Shown here piece by piece: positions 18,174 through 28,147 of a stretch of DNA of 41,034 bases (positions are counted from its first letter, which is position 1; every line of letters begins with the position of its first letter). Position numbers and translations under genes: made by a program. Under the pieces are notes generated by a model that worked only from the letters and a program-made list of their open reading frames with translations, was not told the origin of the DNA and did no database searches. This DNA comes from an uncultured Alphaproteobacteria bacterium (GTDB lineage Bacteria > Pseudomonadota > Alphaproteobacteria > HIMB59), in NCBI GenBank assembly GCA_902543855.1, contig CACBZW010000003.1, positions 1-41,034 of the forward strand, read 5' to 3'.

Positions 18174-18955
18174 TTCTTTCTCAAATAACTTAGCCAATTT
18201 TTTAATTCTTTGTGTCTTAACGTATCATTTAACAAAGATTGACTATAACTCTTGTTATTAGGTCTTTTAAAGTCTTTGATTAACCCTTGTATTTGATTTT
18301 TACTAAACAGTTTTTCTTTGAGTAAAATATTTTTTCTTGCATTTAAAATTTGTCCTGTGTATTTAAAATTAAATTCAGGATGATATTGGGTACCCCAAAA
18401 TTTATTGCTTACAAGAGATTGAATTGAGTAATGATTGTCTGACAGAACATGAGATCTATTAGGCTTTTGGGATATATGGTCAATATGAGAAGCAAAAGCA
18501 TCAAATATCAAGGGCTTATCTTTGTACATTGGATGATGCACACCATATTTATTAATACTTATATTATAGGCTATTCCAATTTCTCTACCTTTGGGATTTT
18601 TTTTAACTGAGCCACCATTTGCAACAGTAAAAAGTTGCATACCCCAACAACTACCAAACATATTTACCTTTAATTTTGATAACTTTTTCATGAGAGAAAT
18701 TTGGTTTTTAATTTCTCTTGTATTATCATAAATATTGAGACTTGAACCTGTCCACACAATGCCGGTAAATGATTTGATGAAACTTTCGTCATAATTTTCA
18801 TCTAAGTTCATAGATGGATAAATGAATGTAGTTTTTATTTTTGAATTAATTATTTTTAGTTGGTCTCTGTAAAACTCACATATTGGTTGTAATCCATATC
18901 TAGCTAGTTTACCCCATCCGTTTTTGTCATATCCATTAACTATTAGTAAATTCAT
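18170..18955 (-). CDS. Class I glutamine amidotransferase-like protein
   Basis: VWTGSSLNIYD, FGSCWGMQLFTVANGGSV (nucleophile Cys), GTQYHPEFNF (His-x-Glu). Confidence 0.88.
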   Translation of the reverse strand: MNLLIVNGYDKNGWGKLARYGLQPICEFYRDQLKIINSKIKTTFIYPSMNLDENYDESFIKSFTGIVWTGSSLNIYDNTREIKNQISLMKKLSKLKVNMFGSCWGMQLFTVANGGSVKKNPKGREIGIAYNISINKYGVHHPMYKDKPLIFDAFASHIDHISQKPNRSHVLSDNHYSIQSLVSNKFWGTQYHPEFNFKYTGQILNARKNILLKEKLFSKNQIQGLIKDFKRPNNKSYSQSLLNDTLRHKELKNWLSYLRKN

Positions 18956-18983
18956 TCATATTTAATATATTTAGATTAACCAC

Positions 18984-19856
18984 ATGTCAGCATTTATCTA
19001 CAAGTCTTTGTCCGTACTTTTTTTTGTTTTAATGAGTGTATGTATAAAAGCAACAGGCGACAACTTACCATTATTTGAGGTAGTTTTTTTCAGAAATCTA
19101 TTTGCTCTTATTCCATTGATAGTTGTCATTTATTATTTAAATCTAAAAATATCTTCTATTAACAATTATAAACTTCATTTTTTTAGAGGTTTTGTAGGAA
19201 TTTCAGCAATGAGTCTTTTCTTCATATCTCTTAGATATGTTCCGCTGATCGAAATGCAAACAATCAGTTTTTCATCTGTTTTTTTTATATCTATATTATC
19301 AATTTTTTTTCTGGGTGAAAAAATTGGATATAGGAGGATAATTGCAATCATTATTGGCTTTATAGGAGTAGTAATTATTTTGAAACCGGACGTGAATTTA
19401 TTAAACAACTATTCTGTTTTACCACTTTTAGCTAGTATATTTTTGTCAATGGCAGTGATAATTCTAAAAAAAATATTAATAACTAATAATAATGTTTTAA
19501 CGGTATGGGCCTTTACTTTATTTGGAACAGTTTCAAGTTTATTTTTCTATAGTGATGATTGGATATGGCCAAATAATTTAGACTTAGTTTTTCTAATTGC
19601 CTCGGGTTTTTTAGGGTTTACTGCTCAATTTTGTCTTACTAAATCTTTTCAATTAGCAGATGCCTCTGTTCTTGCTCCTTTAGACTTCACTTCTGTTGTT
19701 TGGGCATTTGTCATCGGTTATATTTTTTTTGGTGAGTTTCTCTCGAAAGAGGTGCTACTAGGAGGTCCATTAATTTTACTTTCAGTCGGATATATTTTTT
19801 ATCGTGAAACTGTCCTTCGAAAAAAAATAGTCCTTGGAAGCAATAAGCAATTTTAG
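18984..19856 (+). CDS. EamA/DMT family transporter
   Basis: 290 aa, about 10 TM with EamA repeats (FFRNLFALIPL, LGEKIGYRRIIAIIIGFIGVVII, LAPLDFTSVVWAFVIGYIFFGE). Confidence 0.92.
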   Translation: MSAFIYKSLSVLFFVLMSVCIKATGDNLPLFEVVFFRNLFALIPLIVVIYYLNLKISSINNYKLHFFRGFVGISAMSLFFISLRYVPLIEMQTISFSSVFFISILSIFFLGEKIGYRRIIAIIIGFIGVVIILKPDVNLLNNYSVLPLLASIFLSMAVIILKKILITNNNVLTVWAFTLFGTVSSLFFYSDDWIWPNNLDLVFLIASGFLGFTAQFCLTKSFQLADASVLAPLDFTSVVWAFVIGYIFFGEFLSKEVLLGGPLILLSVGYIFYRETVLRKKIVLGSNKQF

Positions 19857-19898
19857 AAATTTTTAGACAGATTTAAAATTTTTTGATATTTAATCTTA

Positions 19899-20339
19899 AT
19901 GGAATATTTGCACACAATGGTTCGAGTAAGTGATATTGAGCAATCACTTGACTTTTATTGTAATAAATTAGGATTAATTGAATACTCGAGAAAAGAGAGT
20001 GAAAAGGGTCGATTTACTCTAATTTTTCTTTGTGCTCCTGATGATAAAGACACTGCTAATAGTAAAAAGAAACCTCTTTTAGAATTAACTTACAATTGGG
20101 ACAAAGAAGAATACAAAGGTGGTAGAAATTTTGGTCATCTAGCTTTTAGAGTAGATAATATTTATCAAGTTTGTGAAAATCTGATTAAAAAGAATGTTAT
20201 TATAAACAGACCTCCTAGAGATGGATATATGGCATTCATAAAATCACCAGACGGCATATCAATAGAGTTACTTCAAAAAGGTGAGAGCCTTGAAATAAAA
20301 GAGCCTTGGGCCAGTATGCAAAATAATGGGTCTTGGTAG
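19899..20339 (+). CDS. VOC/glyoxalase family protein, lactoylglutathione lyase-like
   Basis: TMVRVSDIEQSLDFYCNKLGL, LELTYNWDKEEYKGGRNFGHLAFRVDNIYQVCE, IKSPDGISIELLQ. Confidence 0.92.
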   Translation: MEYLHTMVRVSDIEQSLDFYCNKLGLIEYSRKESEKGRFTLIFLCAPDDKDTANSKKKPLLELTYNWDKEEYKGGRNFGHLAFRVDNIYQVCENLIKKNVIINRPPRDGYMAFIKSPDGISIELLQKGESLEIKEPWASMQNNGSW

Positions 20340-20340
20340 A

Positions 20341-20622
20341 TTATATTTCTGAGAGTTTTTTCACTAGATCTTCTCTAGTCAGACTACCATTATTTTGAGC
20401 TAATACATCTAAGGATTTACGTATTATGTCTTCATCTCCTGGTTCCTCAAGATCAGATAATATTATTTCTCTCAGTAATTCTGAATTATCGGATTGTCCA
20501 ATATCATCTAAAATGTATTGAGCAAAGATTTTGTTTCTTGAATTTCTTTTTTCAAATTCTGTTTGCTCTTTTTGGCTTTGCTCTGCTTCAAAGGCTTTTT
20601 GTCTGTCTTTAAATTTGTCCAT
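20341..20622 (-). CDS. DUF1476 protein, alphaproteobacterial F1-ATPase zeta subunit (inhibitor)
   Basis: MDKFKDRQKAFEAEQ... and LSDLEEPGDEDIIRKSLDVL match the zeta-subunit pattern (FxDRExAFE, DFEEPGDEDVxRK). Confidence 0.85.
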   Translation of the reverse strand: MDKFKDRQKAFEAEQSQKEQTEFEKRNSRNKIFAQYILDDIGQSDNSELLREIILSDLEEPGDEDIIRKSLDVLAQNNGSLTREDLVKKLSEI

Positions 20623-20628
20623 AGTTCA

Positions 20629-22119
20629 TTATTTCATAGTTGGCATGTTGAGTGAAGCCCCTGCGACATCATCTGGCCATCTCGATGTTATTGTCTTACG
20701 TTTGGTATAAAAATTAATCCCTTCTTCTCCATGCATTCCATGACCACCAAATATTGAGCCTTTCCAGCCACCAAAAGTATAAAAAGACATTGGAACTGGA
20801 ATAGGAATGTTTATCCCAACCATTCCTATTTGGACATTTTTCATAAAATTTCTCGCTAATGAGCCACTTGATGTATAAATAGAAGTGCCATTGCCAAACT
20901 GATGTTTATTAATCAGTTTTATAGCCTCTTCAAAATTATTCATATTAAGCACAGATAAAACAGGGCCGAAAATCTCCTCTTTGTATATAGTCATACCATC
21001 AGTAACATTATTAAATATTGTAGGACCAACAAAATTACCATTTTCATAACCTTGAAGACTAATTCCTCTTCCATCTAACTCTAATTTCGCACCCTCTTGA
21101 ACACCTTTTTCAATATATGATAGAACTTTTTGTTTGTGTTCCTTTGTAATGAGAGGTCCCATTTCACTTTGAGGGTCTAAAGACTCCCCAACTTTGATTT
21201 TACTTGCCTTCTCCTTTAGCAGATCCATAAATGGTTTTTGAATATTTCCAACAGGCATAGCAACTGATGTTGCCATACAACGTTCACCAGCAGATCCAAA
21301 AGCTGCTCCAATTAGTCCATTTACTGCATCCTCTAAATTCGCGTCTTCCATTATAAGCATATGGTTTTTAGCACCACCAAGAGCCTGAACTCTTTTATTT
21401 GTTTTTGAACATTCTGTGTAAATGTACTTTGCAACAGGTGTTGAGCCAACAAAACTTACTGAAGAAATATCTTCACACTGAAGTATAAGATCTACAATAT
21501 TTTTATCGCCATTTACGACCGTGAGAACGTTATCAGGTAGACCAGCTTCACTCATTAACTCTGCAAGTTTTAAAGAGCATTGAGGAACTTTCTCAGAAGG
21601 TTTTAGCATAAAGGCATTTCCACATGCTATTGATAATGGAAACATCCACATTGGAACCATAGCTGGGAAATTAAATGGTGTAATACCAGCACAAATTCCC
21701 AAAGGCTGCTTAATATCAAACAAATCTACGTTTGTTCCAACGTTAATTGAGTGATTTCCTTTCAATAAATGAGGAATACCGCATGCAAAGTCAACTACTT
21801 CAAGACCTCTCTGCAAAGATCCTTTAGCATCAGAAAAAACTTTCCCATGTTCTTCAGATATTATTTTTGCTATTAAATCAAAATTTTTTTCAATTAAATT
21901 TTTAAATTTAAATAAAATTTCACTTCTTTTTGTAATGGGTGTATTAGCCCATAAAGGTTGTGCTAATTTCATTTTATTGATAATTTTTTCAAACTCATCT
22001 CTTGTTGTTTTTGGAATATGCGCATATTCCTCACCCGTACTAGGTTTATATAATTTTATGAAGTCTTTTGAATTACTAGATATTAATTTAGAGTCAGAGA
22101 AGTTTTCAATTATTTTCAT
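20629..22119 (-). CDS. mmsA: Methylmalonate-semialdehyde dehydrogenase (CoA-acylating)
   Basis: 496 aa ALDH; GICAGITPFNFPAMVPMWMFPLSIACGNAFMLKPSEKVP, GSAGERCMATSVAM. Confidence 0.94.
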   Translation of the reverse strand: MKIIENFSDSKLISSNSKDFIKLYKPSTGEEYAHIPKTTRDEFEKIINKMKLAQPLWANTPITKRSEILFKFKNLIEKNFDLIAKIISEEHGKVFSDAKGSLQRGLEVVDFACGIPHLLKGNHSINVGTNVDLFDIKQPLGICAGITPFNFPAMVPMWMFPLSIACGNAFMLKPSEKVPQCSLKLAELMSEAGLPDNVLTVVNGDKNIVDLILQCEDISSVSFVGSTPVAKYIYTECSKTNKRVQALGGAKNHMLIMEDANLEDAVNGLIGAAFGSAGERCMATSVAMPVGNIQKPFMDLLKEKASKIKVGESLDPQSEMGPLITKEHKQKVLSYIEKGVQEGAKLELDGRGISLQGYENGNFVGPTIFNNVTDGMTIYKEEIFGPVLSVLNMNNFEEAIKLINKHQFGNGTSIYTSSGSLARNFMKNVQIGMVGINIPIPVPMSFYTFGGWKGSIFGGHGMHGEEGINFYTKRKTITSRWPDDVAGASLNMPTMK

Positions 22120-22194
22120 GTGATGTTTTTAATATTAAATTTGTTTTTAGTAAAGATAATTGATTTATTTTAGTTAGTTTGATAATATGGACCT

Positions 22195-22279
22195 TTAAGG
22201 GGTGCTGAAAGGCTGAGAAAGGTAATACTTAACCCTCGAACCTGATCCAGGTAATTCTGGCGTAGGAAGTTTCCCTTAA
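22195..22279 (+). promoter_or_regulatory. TPP riboswitch (THI-box)
   Basis: TTAAGGGGTGC..GGCTGAGAAAGG..ACCCTCGAACCTGATCCAGGTAATTCTGGCGTAGGAAG..CCCTTAA; P1 closes with TTAAGGG/CCCTTAA; directly upstream of the transporter and thi genes. Confidence 0.96.
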
Positions 22280-22305
22280 ATACTTTTAAAACAAGAGCAA
22301 ATTAG

Positions 22306-23691
22306 ATGGAAATTCTTTTTTTAATTTTATTTGGATTAATTTTTACTGCATCATTCTTTTTTTTGAAAAAAAATGAATTATCAGATGATAAATTTGTTAT
22401 TAAAAATAAATATAACTTATTTTTTTCAATATCTTCTTTTGTATCTTCTGCATTGGGTTTTTGGATAATATTTTCGCCTGCCGCAGCAGCTACTTGGGGT
22501 GGAATGGGTAATGTGATTGGTTATGCTCTTGGAGCTGCGATGCCTTTAGTTTTATTCATCTTTATAGGAAAATATGTAAGAAAGGTTTTTCCAAACTCAA
22601 CAGGCTTTCACGATTGTATCGAAAATCGTTTTGGTAAGAACTTATCTCACTTTGTTATAATAGTTTCTTTAGTTTATATGACAGTTTTCTTAATAGCTGA
22701 AATTACAGCTATCTCAAAGTTCTTTAATTTTTTAAATGATACACCTTATTGGATTTCTTCAATGATAATTATATTAATTGCTTTATCGTACGTTCTAATT
22801 GGAGGATTGTCGGCAACAATATTTACCGATTTAATTCAATTCATATTCATTATAGGAATTTGTTTGTTTTTAGTTTTTAAAATTCCATTCCAAGACTTTT
22901 CAGATAACTCTTCATTTATGATCGAAAATACACATTTATTTGATTTTAATAATCAATTCCTATGGATAACAGGTTTGACTTTTTTAGTAGCAGTTACATT
23001 TACCAATCTTTTTCACCATGGTAATTGGCAAAGAATTTATGCTGCTAAAGATAATAAAACGCTTAGTATTGGCTTAGTTATATCTGCTTTAATTATATTT
23101 ATAATTGTTTATTTCATTGGATACTCTGGACTAGTTTCAATCTCACTTTACGCAATGGATGATCCTGATTTAACATTTGTGAAACTTTTCGGTTTACTCG
23201 AGACTTCATTTATAAAATACATTTTTGTAATATTAGCTGCTTCTCTTGTATTGAGTAGTATTGATACATTAATAAATGCTATAAATTCTCAGATAGTCTC
23301 TTTAAGCACAAGTTACTCCTTAAAATCCTCTTCAAACTTATACTTTATTATTGTTTTCTTGGTGGCAGTTTTCATACTATCCTCGCAAGGCTACAATGTC
23401 TTATACGTCTTCTTAATTGCTGATTTAATTTGTTGTTGCTTAGTTTTACCTTTTCTGTTGGGATTATTTGGTTTTAATATCTCTACAAAAAAAATATATA
23501 TAATCTCTTTTTTGAGCTTACTACTGGGAGTATTAATATTTCCTGATCCCTCATTCAGCAAAAATATAATGAGCGATTTTCTGAATATTAATTTCACATT
23601 TATTAATAACTATAAATTATTCTCATCATTTTTAGTGCCAATTCTATTTTCCACAATATTGACACTTTTGATGAAAAGGAAAGGTATATAA
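22306..23691 (+). CDS. Sodium:solute symporter family transporter, probably for thiamine or a thiamine precursor (ThiV-like)
   Basis: 461 aa SSS-type polytopic protein (WGGMGNVIGYALGAAMPLV, YVLIGGLSATIFTDLIQF, FHHGNWQRIYAAKD) directly behind a TPP riboswitch and before thiM. Confidence 0.85.
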   Translation: MEILFLILFGLIFTASFFFLKKNELSDDKFVIKNKYNLFFSISSFVSSALGFWIIFSPAAAATWGGMGNVIGYALGAAMPLVLFIFIGKYVRKVFPNSTGFHDCIENRFGKNLSHFVIIVSLVYMTVFLIAEITAISKFFNFLNDTPYWISSMIIILIALSYVLIGGLSATIFTDLIQFIFIIGICLFLVFKIPFQDFSDNSSFMIENTHLFDFNNQFLWITGLTFLVAVTFTNLFHHGNWQRIYAAKDNKTLSIGLVISALIIFIIVYFIGYSGLVSISLYAMDDPDLTFVKLFGLLETSFIKYIFVILAASLVLSSIDTLINAINSQIVSLSTSYSLKSSSNLYFIIVFLVAVFILSSQGYNVLYVFLIADLICCCLVLPFLLGLFGFNISTKKIYIISFLSLLLGVLIFPDPSFSKNIMSDFLNINFTFINNYKLFSSFLVPILFSTILTLLMKRKGI

Positions 23692-24488
23692 TGGAACATA
23701 TTTATAATGATTTAAAAAACTTAAGAGATAAAGGAGCACTTGTACATTGTATTACAAATTACGTGGCAATGAATATAAACGCTAATATTCTTCTCTCTAT
23801 CGGAGCATCTCCTTTGATGTCTCATGCAACAAATGAACTTAAAGAAATAGCTGCTATATCGTCTTGTCTTGTTAATAATATTGGAACGTTAGACGATAAT
23901 TGGAGGCCTAGCTTCTTAGAGGCTTCTAAATATTATGTTGAACAAGAAAAACCAATCATATTAGACCCTGTAGGTTCAGGTGCGAGTAAGTTAAGAACTC
24001 AAACTTCTCTTGACATTATTAAAAGCTCTAAAAAATTAATTATCAGAGGAAACGCATCTGAAATTCAATCACTAGTAGATCAAAATAAAATATCTTCAAA
24101 GGGAGTTGACTCATCAATTGAAAGTCACGCAGCTATTGAGTCTGGAAAAATTTTATCTAACGAGAATAATTGTGTTGTATTTATAAGCGGTAGAGACGAC
24201 TTCATTATTTATGAAGATAATGTCACTAAAATTTCAAATGGATCAAGTGTAATGACGAAGGTCACAGCTATCGGTTGCTCTTTATCGTGCATAGTAGGAG
24301 CATTTGCTGCTGTAGGTGAAAGTTTGTACAAATCTGCGATAAGCTCAGCGGCTATTTTTTCAATCGCAGGAGAACTCGCAGCATCAAAATCAGAGGGGCC
24401 AGGAGATTTTCAAGTAAATTTCTTGAACAAATTAAATAATATTACAGAAAAAGAAATTTTAGATAATTTAAAAATTACTAGTGTTTAA
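23691..24488 (+). CDS. thiM: Hydroxyethylthiazole kinase
   Basis: VHCITNYVAMNINANILLSIGASPLMSHA, ILDPVGSGASKLRT, IIRGNASEI, VTAIGCSLSCIVGAF. Confidence 0.95.
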   Translation: MEHIYNDLKNLRDKGALVHCITNYVAMNINANILLSIGASPLMSHATNELKEIAAISSCLVNNIGTLDDNWRPSFLEASKYYVEQEKPIILDPVGSGASKLRTQTSLDIIKSSKKLIIRGNASEIQSLVDQNKISSKGVDSSIESHAAIESGKILSNENNCVVFISGRDDFIIYEDNVTKISNGSSVMTKVTAIGCSLSCIVGAFAAVGESLYKSAISSAAIFSIAGELAASKSEGPGDFQVNFLNKLNNITEKEILDNLKITSV

Positions 24489-25104
24489 ATTTTGTTTTGT
24501 TACTGACGATAAACTTACACCATTAAGTAAGTTGGACAATTATTTGAAAATAATATTTGAGAGTAAGGTCGATTGTATTCAATTAAGGTTTAAAAATTTA
24601 AAAACAATTGATTTATACAACTTAGGAAAAGATTTAAAAAAAGATTGTGTTAAATTTAAAAAAACCCTCATTGTCAATGATCGTGTGGATATTGCAAAAT
24701 CTATAAATGCTCATGGTGCACATGTTGGTATGGATGATTTACCCTATAATCAAGCTAGAAAATTATTGGGAAGAAAAGCTATAATAGGAGTTTCAGCAAG
24801 TAATAAAAATGAATTCATAAAGGTAAAAAAGTTAAAGGGAGTTGACTACATAGGGGTTTCAGCCTTCTCGTCAAATACAAAAAAAGAAATGAAAAATTAT
24901 TTTGGTTTAAGCGGGCTTAAAATTTGTGCTAAAGCTACAAAAATTCCTTTAATAGCAATAGGAGGAATCAATATTAGTGATGTAAATAGTATACTTAAAC
25001 TAAAAATCCATGGAGTTGCTATGATATCCTCTTTATTAAAAGGTAATATTAAAAAGAATTGTATGGATGTAAGTAAAATTATTTCAAGTTATGAAAAGAT
25101 ATAA
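24481..25104 (+). CDS. thiE: Thiamine-phosphate synthase
   Basis: VDCIQLRFKNL, LIVNDRVDIAKSINAHGAHVGMDDLPYNQARKLLG, IIGVSASN, GVDYIGVSAFSS, IAIGGINISDV; GTG start. Confidence 0.93.
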   Translation: MFKFCFVTDDKLTPLSKLDNYLKIIFESKVDCIQLRFKNLKTIDLYNLGKDLKKDCVKFKKTLIVNDRVDIAKSINAHGAHVGMDDLPYNQARKLLGRKAIIGVSASNKNEFIKVKKLKGVDYIGVSAFSSNTKKEMKNYFGLSGLKICAKATKIPLIAIGGINISDVNSILKLKIHGVAMISSLLKGNIKKNCMDVSKIISSYEKI

Positions 25105-25882
25105 AACTGTATTAACAATTGCAGGTTCTGACTCATCAGGAGGGGCAGGTATCCAAGCTGATATTAAAACTATAACATACTTTAAATGTTATGCGATGTC
25201 TGTAATTACTGCTTTAACTGCACAAAATACTCAAGAGGTAAAAAGTATTTTTAATACAACCCCAAATTTTATAAGAGAACAACTTAATACGACTTGTAGT
25301 GATATTAAACCAGACTCAATAAAGATTGGTATGTTAAGTGATAAAAAAATTATTCAAGAAATTTCAAAATTTATTGACAACTATCAAATATCTAAAGTTG
25401 TTTTAGACCCTGTTATGGTTTCAACATCTGGTTATTTACTCTTAAAGAAAAGCGCTATATCAAGTTTAACTAAAAACCTCATAACAAAATCTATGATAAT
25501 TACTCCTAATTTGGAGGAGGCACAAATTCTTACAAATACCAAGATTAATAGTAAAGATGATATGATTAATGCAATTCAAATTTTAGAAAAAATTGGCGCT
25601 AAGAATATACTGATCAAAGGTCTAATCAAAAATGGAAAAATATTCGACTGTCTATTTTTAAAAAAAAATAAAAAAATTCACTTTTTTGAGTCTAGAATCA
25701 TTAAAAGTAAAAACACACATGGAACTGGGTGTACTTTATCGTCAGCAATTGCTTCGAATTTAGCTTTAGGTGAAGATATTTTAAATTCTGTCAAAAAATC
25801 AAGAAATTACATAAAAAGAGCCATAATTAAAGGAAGTTTGTATAAAATTGGTAAAGGTAGTGGTCCGGTTTACCATTTTTAA
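25091..25882 (+). CDS. thiD: Hydroxymethylpyrimidine/phosphomethylpyrimidine kinase
   Basis: TIAGSDSSGGAGIQADIKT, ALTAQNTQEV, VLDPVMVSTSGYLLL, TPNLEEAQIL, HGTGCTLSSAIA. Confidence 0.96.
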   Translation: MKRYKTVLTIAGSDSSGGAGIQADIKTITYFKCYAMSVITALTAQNTQEVKSIFNTTPNFIREQLNTTCSDIKPDSIKIGMLSDKKIIQEISKFIDNYQISKVVLDPVMVSTSGYLLLKKSAISSLTKNLITKSMIITPNLEEAQILTNTKINSKDDMINAIQILEKIGAKNILIKGLIKNGKIFDCLFLKKNKKIHFFESRIIKSKNTHGTGCTLSSAIASNLALGEDILNSVKKSRNYIKRAIIKGSLYKIGKGSGPVYHF

Positions 25883-26026
25883 CTTTAAATTTAGAAAAAT
25901 TGCTATAAAAAGTTTACCAATATTTAGGCTTACTATTTGAATACTAATTAAAAAAATCTCATAAAATTTTTAACTATGTTTGGATATGCTAAATATTTAC
26001 TACTTAAGATTAAGAAAGGACTATAA

Positions 26027-26230
26027 ATGACTACAGGAACAGTGAAATGGTTTAACCCAAAAAAAGGATATGGGTTTATTGCCCCTGATGGAGAAGATAA
26101 AGATATCTTTGTCCACATCACAGCTGTTCAACAAGCAGGTTTAGACCGCCTCGATGAAGGCGACAAAGTCGAATTTGAAGTTGTTGAAGACAAAGGCAAA
26201 TCCAAAGCAGATCAGTTAAAAAAAGTTTAA
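26027..26230 (+). CDS. cspA: Cold shock protein
   Basis: [32 protein letters not shown] (RNP1/RNP2 motifs). Confidence 0.97.
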   Translation: MTTGTVKWFNPKKGYGFIAPDGEDKDIFVHITAVQQAGLDRLDEGDKVEFEVVEDKGKSKADQLKKV

Positions 26231-26958
26231 TTGATTTTGCGAATACTTTTTATTTTATCGTAGGCTTGATTTATCTCGGATAGTCTGTCTTCAGATTTAA
26301 TGATTAATTCTTGAGGAACACCCTGTGCTCTTAATTGGTCAGGGTGTAACTCTTTACTTAGCTGTATCCATCTTTTTCTAATTTCACCATCAGAAGAACT
26401 TTTCTCAACTCCTAAAATTTTGTATGGATTAATTTGTTTATCCAGCCACATAGTTTTTATACTTTCATATTGAGTTTTATTTAGTCCAAAATAATCAGAA
26501 CAATGTTGAATAAATACTATCTCTGAGTCACTGATTTCACCATCAGCCTCTGCGATATAAAAAAGTAAGTTTAAAATCTGCTCCAAAACTTGAGGCTGTC
26601 CGCGAAATAGCATTCCTATTTGTTGAGCATATTGATGATAGTCATCAGAGCTTTTTTTAGCTTCATTAAATATTTTGCTAACATCGCTTTGAAAATCAGG
26701 AGGTATTTTAAATTTTTCTTTAAAGGCGCTTATTTCATCAGTTGTAACTTGACCATCCGCCTTAGCCAGTTTAGCTGCTAAAATAATTATACCAATCGTT
26801 ATAATTTCTTGTGGTGAATTAGAGGCTATATTAGAGTCGTATTTTTGGTTTCTTATACGATCAACACTGTGACCTGCTATTACACCTAACATAGCTCCTA
26901 TTGGCCCCCCAAGAGCGAAACCAAAAGTCCCAGCTAGAAGTTTTCCCCATACACTCAT
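26227..26958 (-). CDS. TerB/DjlA-like protein with C-terminal J domain
   Basis: N-terminal Gly-rich segment, TerB-like helical region, C-terminal [33 protein letters not shown] (HPD motif). Confidence 0.88.
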   Translation of the reverse strand: MSVWGKLLAGTFGFALGGPIGAMLGVIAGHSVDRIRNQKYDSNIASNSPQEIITIGIIILAAKLAKADGQVTTDEISAFKEKFKIPPDFQSDVSKIFNEAKKSSDDYHQYAQQIGMLFRGQPQVLEQILNLLFYIAEADGEISDSEIVFIQHCSDYFGLNKTQYESIKTMWLDKQINPYKILGVEKSSSDGEIRKRWIQLSKELHPDQLRAQGVPQELIIKSEDRLSEINQAYDKIKSIRKIN

Positions 26959-26987
26959 CTAAAATTTATTCTTATAAGTCTAGTTAA

Positions 26988-28025
26988 TTATTTAAGCCAT
27001 TCGTTAGTTTTATTAATGTCCTTGAGACTGCTTTCTGTGCCATGAGAAAAATGTTTACTCATATCAGGGTAATATTTATAAGAAATTGGTTTTCTACCCA
27101 TAGCAACTGCCATTTCTCTTACATGATGAGGGTCGGCACCGCAACAAATACCAATAAAATTTACATTAATACCCATACATTGTTTGGTGAATTCTGCCAT
27201 TTCAAATCTGTTACATGTTAATCCATCAAGAGCAATATGAGAGACATTCCCATCTAAACAATTACAATTTGGATCTTCTATATACATGTGTGTTGGGAAT
27301 TCTTCAGTTGTTCTGTATGGAACAGGTAATGCAGCGACATGGCATGATACTTTTTCTCTAATGCTTGGCAGCAGCTTCATTGTCATTTCAGGACCACGAT
27401 AACAATTAAGACCAACTACGTCAGCTCCATGGTCTTGCAAAATTTTACAAGCCTCAGCAGCACTATGACCTTCTCTTGTTTTGTCACCTTTAGGTATAGC
27501 AAGATTTACGACAGCTATTAAACCTGCATTTTTAATTTCCTTTAATGCTAATTTAGCCTCCTCAGTCCAACTAATTGTTTCAGCAATAATAAAATCAACA
27601 TTGGCTTCTTTTGCCCAAGCTATTTGTTCTTCAAACATTTTTTGACAATCAATGTGAGATTGTTTGTCATCAGGGTCATAAATATTAGTATTAGCTACAT
27701 TACCAGCTACCATTAAATCTAACTGGGGAAATTCAGCTGCAGCATTTTTTGCAATTTCTAATGCATTTTTTTGAAGAGGTTCTAATAATTCTTCCTTTCC
27801 AATCAAACGTAACTTTTCTCTGTGACCGTAATAAGTAAATGCTTGAACAACATCACTACCCGCTCTAATAAACTCTCTGTGAAGTTGAGTTACCACTTCA
27901 GGATACTCAAGAACAACTTCAGGCACGTAAGTTCCTGCCTGTAAATATCCTCTTCTCTCCATGGCAAAAAGATAGCCTTCTGCGCACAAAATAGGTCCTT
28001 CATTAAGTCTCTTAATTAGATCCAT
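26988..28025 (-). CDS. Betaine-homocysteine S-methyltransferase
   Basis: RLNEGPILCAEGYLFAMERRGYLQAGTYVPEVVLEYPEVVTQLHREFIRAGSDVVQAFTYY; Zn-site motifs GLNC and GICCGADPHHV. Confidence 0.92.
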   Translation of the reverse strand: MDLIKRLNEGPILCAEGYLFAMERRGYLQAGTYVPEVVLEYPEVVTQLHREFIRAGSDVVQAFTYYGHREKLRLIGKEELLEPLQKNALEIAKNAAAEFPQLDLMVAGNVANTNIYDPDDKQSHIDCQKMFEEQIAWAKEANVDFIIAETISWTEEAKLALKEIKNAGLIAVVNLAIPKGDKTREGHSAAEACKILQDHGADVVGLNCYRGPEMTMKLLPSIREKVSCHVAALPVPYRTTEEFPTHMYIEDPNCNCLDGNVSHIALDGLTCNRFEMAEFTKQCMGINVNFIGICCGADPHHVREMAVAMGRKPISYKYYPDMSKHFSHGTESSLKDINKTNEWLK

Positions 28026-28147
28026 TCTACCTCCTAAATAATATTGAGATTATTATAGCTTTTAAAAAAAATTCTATAAAAAAATTTTAAAATATTTTTA
28101 GATTTTACCCATAGAAAATTATTCAAAGATCAGTATGTTTTAGTCAA

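Noticed and set aside
28026-28147. SAM-type riboswitch upstream of BHMT
   Set aside because: SAM-II/SAM-V elements occur upstream of methionine-cycle genes in marine alphaproteobacteria, but I could not recognise a convincing conserved core, only A/T-only pairing near the SD. A covariance-model search would settle it.
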